Positions 24,411 through 29,503 of a stretch of DNA of 29,503 nucleotides are shown here, piece after piece. The DNA comes from Diphasiastrum complanatum (lineage: Eukaryota; Streptophyta; Lycopodiopsida; Lycopodiales; Lycopodiaceae). A program made the translations under genes and the position numbers. How positions within the stretch are numbered: position 1 is the stretch's first letter; every line of letters starts with the position of its first letter. The stretch covers positions 1 to 29,503 of the forward strand of contig MU836403.1 in assembly GCA_029204225.1 (NCBI GenBank), read 5' to 3'. The notes beneath the pieces are model-generated. The model had not been told where the DNA came from and did no database searches. It saw only the letters and a list, made by a program, of their open reading frames with translations.

Positions 24411-26310
24411 AATAGCTTCATGATCAGGGTTACCGACTGTCACAGTTTTTTAAGGCATCTGCGACCAGCCCGTGCGGCAAACTAGAATCTATCTATAGTG
24501 CATGGAAGCGTCTTGTACACGCAGGAGGTGGATTCATTGCACAGGATCAAGAAGATTGTTGATGGACGGTTAAGATCACATGCATTAAAAGCGACGTGGG
24601 CCGTTCGTTTTTGAAACACCATGGGATTTGATTGAAGAGGGCCTTTGGCAATTTTTGAAGAATTTTCTTTAAAAATCTTCATGGAGAAATTCAAGATTGG
24701 ACCCGACTGGTGAATTCGAGATTGAAGGGCAAGAGTTCTTTATAATGAAGAAATAGTTCATTTTTGAGCTTATTTCCTAAGGCTACTTTGGAAAGGCTTA
24801 ACTTTGGCTAAAAGAGGACTTTTGGGGTCAAATAAAGGCCAAATTGAAGCTATTTGTACGCAAGTGAAAGTACAGCAAGACAATCACATACAAGTGGGAG
24901 TTTATCACATGCAAGTTGAGGATGATTACATGCAAGGAAGCATGGAAATACACAGATTGCTAGGATGCAATGGTGAACCTTGATGCATGCTGAGGGAGGT
25001 CTCAAGAGTAAGGATCAGCAATACAACGAGGAGTTGTTTGCAATCAGGTGCAAGGTGAAGAAGGGATTCACAAGAGTAATCAGAACAAGGTTCGTCACAA
25101 AATGGAAGGGTTAACCACAGGGAAAGGAAACTCTACATGAAACAAAAGAGATGGTAGGGGAAGACAATCGGTGATCATGGTGTTGCTGAAGCTGCAGAAG
25201 TGGCTACCAACAAGCGTACTGAAGAAAGGTCAACTTCAGACGTTCTAAGATTGACAAGGTTCTGTCGAGGTTGAAATCGACAAAGGTGCAAACTCTTAAG
25301 AGGGAGTTGCATGAGAAGTATAGACTATGAGTCTACATAGGTAAATCGATATTCAAGGGGATGTTTTCACAGTTTCTTATCATGGTGGCAAATGATAAGT
25401 TCATTGTTACAAGTGACAGGTGTGGCAAGCTGTGTGGCCGACATTCTATGTTGTGTCGGTTTGGTTTCTGTTCAAGTCATAGTAACTTGGTTATGTTGTA
25501 GAAACTTTCTTGTCTATCTGAACTAGTATCACTTCAGATTTATGAGTAATCGAAGTTATTGCTTGTTGTGGTTGTCATGTAATTCCTGGATACCATCCAA
25601 GTCATAGTTGATTGTTCATGTGATGGTACTAAGTGAGATCAGATCTATTTTGTTGGAGAAAAGTTCTAGAATCTATTCAAGTTCATGTTCTGTCATGTGG
25701 TAGATTCTGTTATAAGATTGGGAAGCCAAGGTAGTTGATTAGCCGTTGAAAATCAACTGTACAGGTTGTTGTTTAGCTTCAAGAAAAACGACATGGTTGA
25801 AGATGGACGTACACCAAGTTTGCATATGACAAAGTGTCAGAATAAATATCATGATGAATGCAAGTACTTTGTGTGAGAAAGTATTTGGAGAGTATCAATT
25901 ACTTTGTGTGAGGAAGTATTGTATACATTTATCTTTCTATTGGGGATGCTCTTTTACTTGCATTTTTGGTTTGGTTCATGGTGATATACTATTCTATTTG
26001 GAGAGAGTGGTTGGAATGCAAACATGAAGTGTACATCCAGGGGGAGTAGTTCAACCAAAGTCCATCAAGTTCATCACAAGTGGTAACTTATGAGAGTACC
26101 AGGAGAATTGAAATTGGTTCAACTCAAGGAATCGACACAAGTGGAGCCTACATCATCATACAAAGAAAGTTCTACATCAAGTAATGAAGACATTGAGATC
26201 AGAGTTGATCATGAATTCTACATCAGAATTGAGGATCTTCATTACATGGGCTTCAAGGGAGATACACATGCATACTTTTGTTATGCACGGTTCTAGACAA
26301 TGTAAACATT
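24411..26310 (+). other. Non-coding interior of an LTR element, probably
   Basis: About 1.9 kb between the LINE remnant and the LTR. No Gag, protease, integrase, RT or RNase H motif is visible. A 68-codon frame at 26090-26296 is Ser/Glu-rich and unrecognised. It includes an ACTTTGTGTGAG duplication (about 25867-25925). A polypurine tract at its right end suggests it is internal sequence of a non-autonomous or heavily deleted LTR element; no primer-binding site or 5' LTR was found. Confidence 0.5.
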
Positions 26311-26317
26311 AAGGGGG
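26311..26317 (+). other. Polypurine tract (AAGGGGG)
   Basis: AAGGGGG sits directly before TGTTAGAG. This is the normal position and composition of the plus-strand primer of LTR retrotransposons and marks the following sequence as a 3' LTR. Confidence 0.75.
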
Positions 26318-26795
26318 TGTTAGAGTTAATGTTTACTTTAGTACCCCTAATGTTATCATTTAGGATTAATTAGCAATAGTTTGGCCATGCCTGCGTGCTA
26401 TTATAGGGGCCATTACTGTTTATAGTAAGTCATATTTTAGGGTCATTACTATTTATAGTAAATTCGTTTTTTAGTCAGGCATGTAGGTGGGCGCACTACT
26501 ACTAGAATAAAATTGGCTTTTATCACTTAGAAACTCATCTTGGGTGTTTACCCAATATAGGTAGTAATTATAGCAATTAGCTTTTTGTCTTTTGTTATTT
26601 GCTTTATGCTTTTTGCCTTACACATAGTTTAGAGAAAGTATATATGTAGGCTGGCGCCCTACCTCATTTGTAATGGGACATAGTTGGAGTACACCTCTTC
26701 ATCATTGTTGTTCTCTCTCACGTGTATGATTATTGTCTAACAACAATAGGAATCTTGTCTTGGGTTACTTGTATGATCAAGTCAGTTTTCTAACA
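26318..26795 (+). mobile_element. 3' LTR, Ty1/copia-like
   Basis: A 478-bp segment begins TGTTAGA and ends TCTAACA, a perfect 7-bp terminal inverted repeat with TG/CA ends. A TATA-like AGTATATATG lies at about 26638-26647. Inside is an imperfect direct duplication of CATTACT.TTTATAGTAA (near 26411 and 26443). An alternative right end, also TCTAACA, lies at 26742 (425 bp). No matching 5' LTR is in the window, so the element is truncated and its target duplication cannot be checked (right flank GATAC). Confidence 0.75.
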
Positions 26796-27164
26796 GATAC
26801 TAGGTCTATTTTGCAACATGTGCACTAACCTACGCGATCACTAATAGCATATGAAAATCCTCGACGTGTTGCCTTATGGTACAAGAGATGCTCTTAATAT
26901 GATGGGATACATTTCAGATAGCTCAACAGAGTCACCCTAGTTCTTAGCTCCAAATCACTTCTTTCTTCTCTAGGAGAAGACCACAATAGGATCCAAAGTT
27001 TGACAATGATGATGATGATGACAACACACATTAATAGAGATCAGACACAGCGCACCACTTAGTGTCATGCTGCAATTAAAGTTATCCAACCTATCATGAG
27101 GAGGCACGCTTCTCATCGTCCTAGACGATGTCAGCGGATATCAAATCTACCTCATGTTGTGACT
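26796..27164. other. Sequence between LTR and LINE 3' end
   Basis: No defined gene. It includes a GATGATGATGATGAC run near 27008-27022. It may be the 3' end of a LINE ORF2 decayed beyond recognition, since a LINE 3' UTR follows, but I could not align it. Confidence 0.35.
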
Positions 27165-27373
27165 CATATCCCATCCTTCTATAGCATCGACAGGACATGT
27201 AGCAACTATATTTCTACATAACTCACTCAGTTCAGCTTAGTTTATATTAGTTATATATGTTTGCTTCTTCATAACTATTTTAGAGACATTTCATATGCTC
27301 CCACTAATACCACATACTTGACGTATTTTTTCTCGACTTATATGCCTTTCGGCATGAAAAAGACATTAATATA

Positions 27374-27446
<73 letters not shown>
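27165..27446 (+). mobile_element. LINE 3' UTR, copy 1, with (CT)35 tail
   Basis: Truncated 3' end of the LINE family. Landmarks shared with copy 2 are CATCCTTCTATA.CATC, GAGAC.TTTCAT and ACCACATACTTGAC. Next come a 5-bp-stem hairpin at 27342-27355 (ATGCC TTTC GGCAT), AAAAGACATTAAT and a pure (CT)35 array at 27377-27446. There is no poly(A). The CT array stands where a LINE tail would be. Confidence 0.8.
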
Positions 27447-27449
<3 letters not shown>

Positions 27450-27454
27450 CTTCA

Positions 27455-27739
27455 TGCCACAGGCCGTATTACATCCTTCTATATCATCAGCACCAGCAGG
27501 ACAGGACTAGATGATAGCGTCATATCTCACTCATGACTGTTAGCAGTATACATGCTCCCACATGTTTCTAATAGCATCACATCTATTTCAATTTATAGCT
27601 TTAGCTCTAGATTGCTACTTTTGTTACTGTTTTGGAGACGTTTCATTCGCTCCTATGGTTACCACATACTTGACATGTACATTTACTAGTCTTATATGCC
27701 TTTTGGCATGGAAAAGACATTAATAAAGCTTTCTTTCTT

Positions 27740-27819
<80 letters not shown>
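27455..27819 (+). mobile_element. LINE 3' UTR, copy 2, with (CT)n(CA)n tail
   Basis: Second truncated 3' end, matching copy 1 over about 200 bp: CATCCTTCTATATCATC, GGAGACGTTTCAT, TACCACATACTTGACATGTA. The hairpin is at 27696-27709 (ATGCC TTTT GGCAT), followed by GAAAAGACATTAATAAAGCT. The tail runs (CTTT)n, then (CT)n to 27806, then a short CA run to about 27819. It abuts the next LINE fragment. Confidence 0.8.
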
Positions 27820-27820
<1 letters not shown>

Positions 27821-27831
27821 TACATGCTCTG

Positions 27832-28990
27832 AGTCAGGCAGGTTTCAGGACACATGATTCCACTATTTATAATCACACACATTACGGGCTATCATTGAGG
27901 AGGCCAAGTTCAAACATGAGAGAGTTTATTGCTACTTTGTGGATTCCAAACAGCTTGGTCTCTCGGAGAGAGTCAGGAGTACTGTTGGGGTAAGTAGGGG
28001 TGTTCCCTCTAGCCCACACACTTTGGTCTATATATTGATGAGCTTGAGAAAGCCATCAACCAATATGGTGGTCATGGATGCAGGCTTGCTAATATCTTTG
28101 TTTCCATTTGACTTTACCATGATGATGTGGCATTGCTTTCCTCTTCCAATGAGGTGTTGCAACAACATTTGAATTCATTAGAAGTATTTAGGGACTTGAT
28201 TGGTTTGACTATGCATAACAAGAAAACCCAGATTATGATTTTAATACCTCCAAATCCTTTATGCAACAGCAAGTGTTTACTGTAGGGGTCATCCTTCATT
28301 GGACCTGCTTTCAGTATGAAACACACCGACATAGCTAAACTATGAAGGGTGGTTAGTCTTGAGAAGTTTTGCTTCAAGAAGCATATTCTGAGTGATTGTA
28401 GATTGTTTGACACCATTGTTTCACCTATAGCTATGTACACAGCAAAGGCTTGGTGCATTGGGATTCCTGAGCCAGAGTGGACTAGTAGAGATTTATGTCA
28501 TAGATGTCAATATGGACACCAGGACTCCCAAACCCAAATCTTTCACGAGGAGACGCTGCAAAGACCTTGTGGCTAAGACATTACATAGGACCAGTAAGAT
28601 ATCCCTTCTCGGGACCTTCACCGAGAACGACGTCATGTGTATTGTTTTGAGACTAAGCGTCGTGACCTCCAAGAGATTTCACAAATCTAGGAGTCATGCA
28701 AGTAGGCCTTCATCATCATCTATCCTTGCTTTCTACAACAAGGAACCTTTTGTGACATGATGTCCAGTTATGTTATATTGCACTCCATTGTATCATCTCT
28801 CATACTTACTTATTATGAGAGTAGAGTAGAGACCTATCTAGGTTCTAATAGTTTAGTCCTTTTACTAGGAGATGTTTGTTTTTCTCGGAGACATTTATAT
28901 GCTCCATTTAGTATTTTTCACACTTGAGATGTACTTATTGGTCTTATATGCCTTTTGGCATTAAAATGACATTAATAAAGCTCTCCCTCT
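27832..28990 (+). pseudogene. LINE copy 3: RT, C-terminus and 3' end
   Basis: Reverse-transcriptase remnant of the same LINE type, in shifting frames: QAGFRTHDSTIYN, EEAKFKHERVYCYFVDSK, then VRSTVGVSRGVPSSP, YIDELEKAINQYGGHGCRLA, an in-frame TGA, LYHDDVALLSSSNEVLQQHL and IGLTMHNKKTQIMIL. The active-site motif reads YHDD (usually YADD or FADD). About 50 residues usually present between the FVDF.KAFD and GV.QG.PLSP blocks are missing. FDTIVSPIAMYTAKAWCIG and PEPEW (28400s) belong to the ORF2 C-terminal part. The 3' UTR has the shared hairpin (28948-28961), then TGACATTAATAAAGCTCTCCC with only a short CT-rich tail. Confidence 0.85.
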
Positions 28991-29503
28991 CAAAGAATTC
29001 CTCTTTGAAGTGGACAGTATTGATTTTAATCTATGTATCAAGAGTATTGAAGACAAAATACAAATGGATAGCAAATTGAAGCTTCAAGCCAAGGTCCTTA
29101 GAATTTTAAGGAGGTAGTTTCACATCAACACAGAGGTGGAAACCTCTTTTTGGGCGGATACGGTTAAGGGATCAGTGAACAACAAAGTATATGACAAAGC
29201 CACATCATTGAGGGAGGTTGGCTCTAGGACAAAAACAATCTGCAGACAGCTTTCAATTTCATTGTCAAAGGATATGCAGGAGAAAAAAAAGATCCCATTG
29301 ACAATTTCCAAGTTTAAAAAACGGAATGGAGGAATCCTTTTGGTTGGGAAAAAAAAAACGGATCAAGATAGGGTGCTTTTAGTGAAGTTCTATGACACCA
29401 AAACGAGCAAAACTTTGTTCTACAAAACAAAGCAAAACCTAAAAACACAAATGTATATGTGGATAAAGATCTCACTCCTACCCAACAAGCAGGTTGGCAT
29501 TGA
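28991..29503 (+). pseudogene. Unclassified coding-like frame, runs off edge
   Basis: From just after the LINE tail to the window end, a single frame has one stop (TAG, 29115-29117). It reads FEVDSIDFNLCIKSIEDKIQ, LKLQAKVLRILRR, stop, then FHINTEVETSFWADTVKGSV, DKATSLREVGSRTKTICRQL, ISKFKKRNGGILLVGKKKTD and VLLVKFYDTKTSKTLFYKTK. It continues to the last base without another stop. The protein is Lys-rich, with no zinc finger, membrane segment or signal peptide. Such a long near-open frame beside a LINE end suggests an ORF of another transposable element, perhaps an ORF1-like nucleic-acid-binding protein. The family is not recognised. Confidence 0.5.

Overview
The window is nuclear DNA from a land plant with a large, repeat-rich genome. 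The evidence is GT-AG introns up to 9.4 kb, a plant-type LUC7 splicing-factor gene, Ty1/copia and Ty3/gypsy remnants, several copies of an APE-type non-LTR retrotransposon (LINE), and long (GA)n/(CT)n arrays. The LINE peptides recall elements I associate with fern genomes. That is memory-based inference, so 'fern or other seed-free plant' is a tentative placement.

The only clearly functional host gene is on the minus strand: the C-terminal half of LUC7, a U1 snRNP-associated factor in 5' splice-site choice. I assembled eight exons by hand: 21279-21217, 19007-18949, 18657-18576, 9120-9065, 8914-8699, 7374-7276, 5936-5931 and 5654-5630. All seven introns are GT-AG, every phase matches, and the exons sum to 606 bases (201 codons plus stop). 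They encode the end of the linker, the second zinc finger with its conserved DRRLADHFGGKLHLGYMQ stretch, an RE/RD/RS-rich tail and a short C-terminus. One exon is a 6-nt microexon. The N-terminal exons were not found and probably lie beyond the right edge.

Layout. 1-3.4 kb: a broken copia RT/RNase H fragment running into a compound satellite of (GA)n arrays separated by a conserved ~46-52-bp spacer, plus 18-bp and 39-bp tandem repeats. 3.4-5.3 kb: two unrecognised coding-like segments (one minus-strand with splice-like edges, one broken plus-strand) and low-complexity DNA. 5.4-21.3 kb: LUC7. Its 9.4-kb intron holds a gypsy remnant, a possible hAT fragment and a 515-bp MITE-like element. 21.3-29.0 kb: a LINE with an internal deletion, the 3' end of an LTR element, two LINE 3' ends with (CT)n tails, and a further LINE RT-to-3'-end copy. 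29.0-29.5 kb: a coding-like frame with one stop, running off the edge.

The most interesting signals are: (1) three LINE 3' ends sharing a hairpin (ATGCC-TTTY-GGCAT) followed by ACATTAATAAAGCT-like sequence and a (CT)n tail, suggesting a LINE family that seeds CT/GA microsatellites; (2) the LUC7 microexon; (3) the two-type GA-spacer satellite; (4) the unclassified frame at the right edge. All recognisable transposon coding remnants lie on the plus strand, antisense to LUC7.
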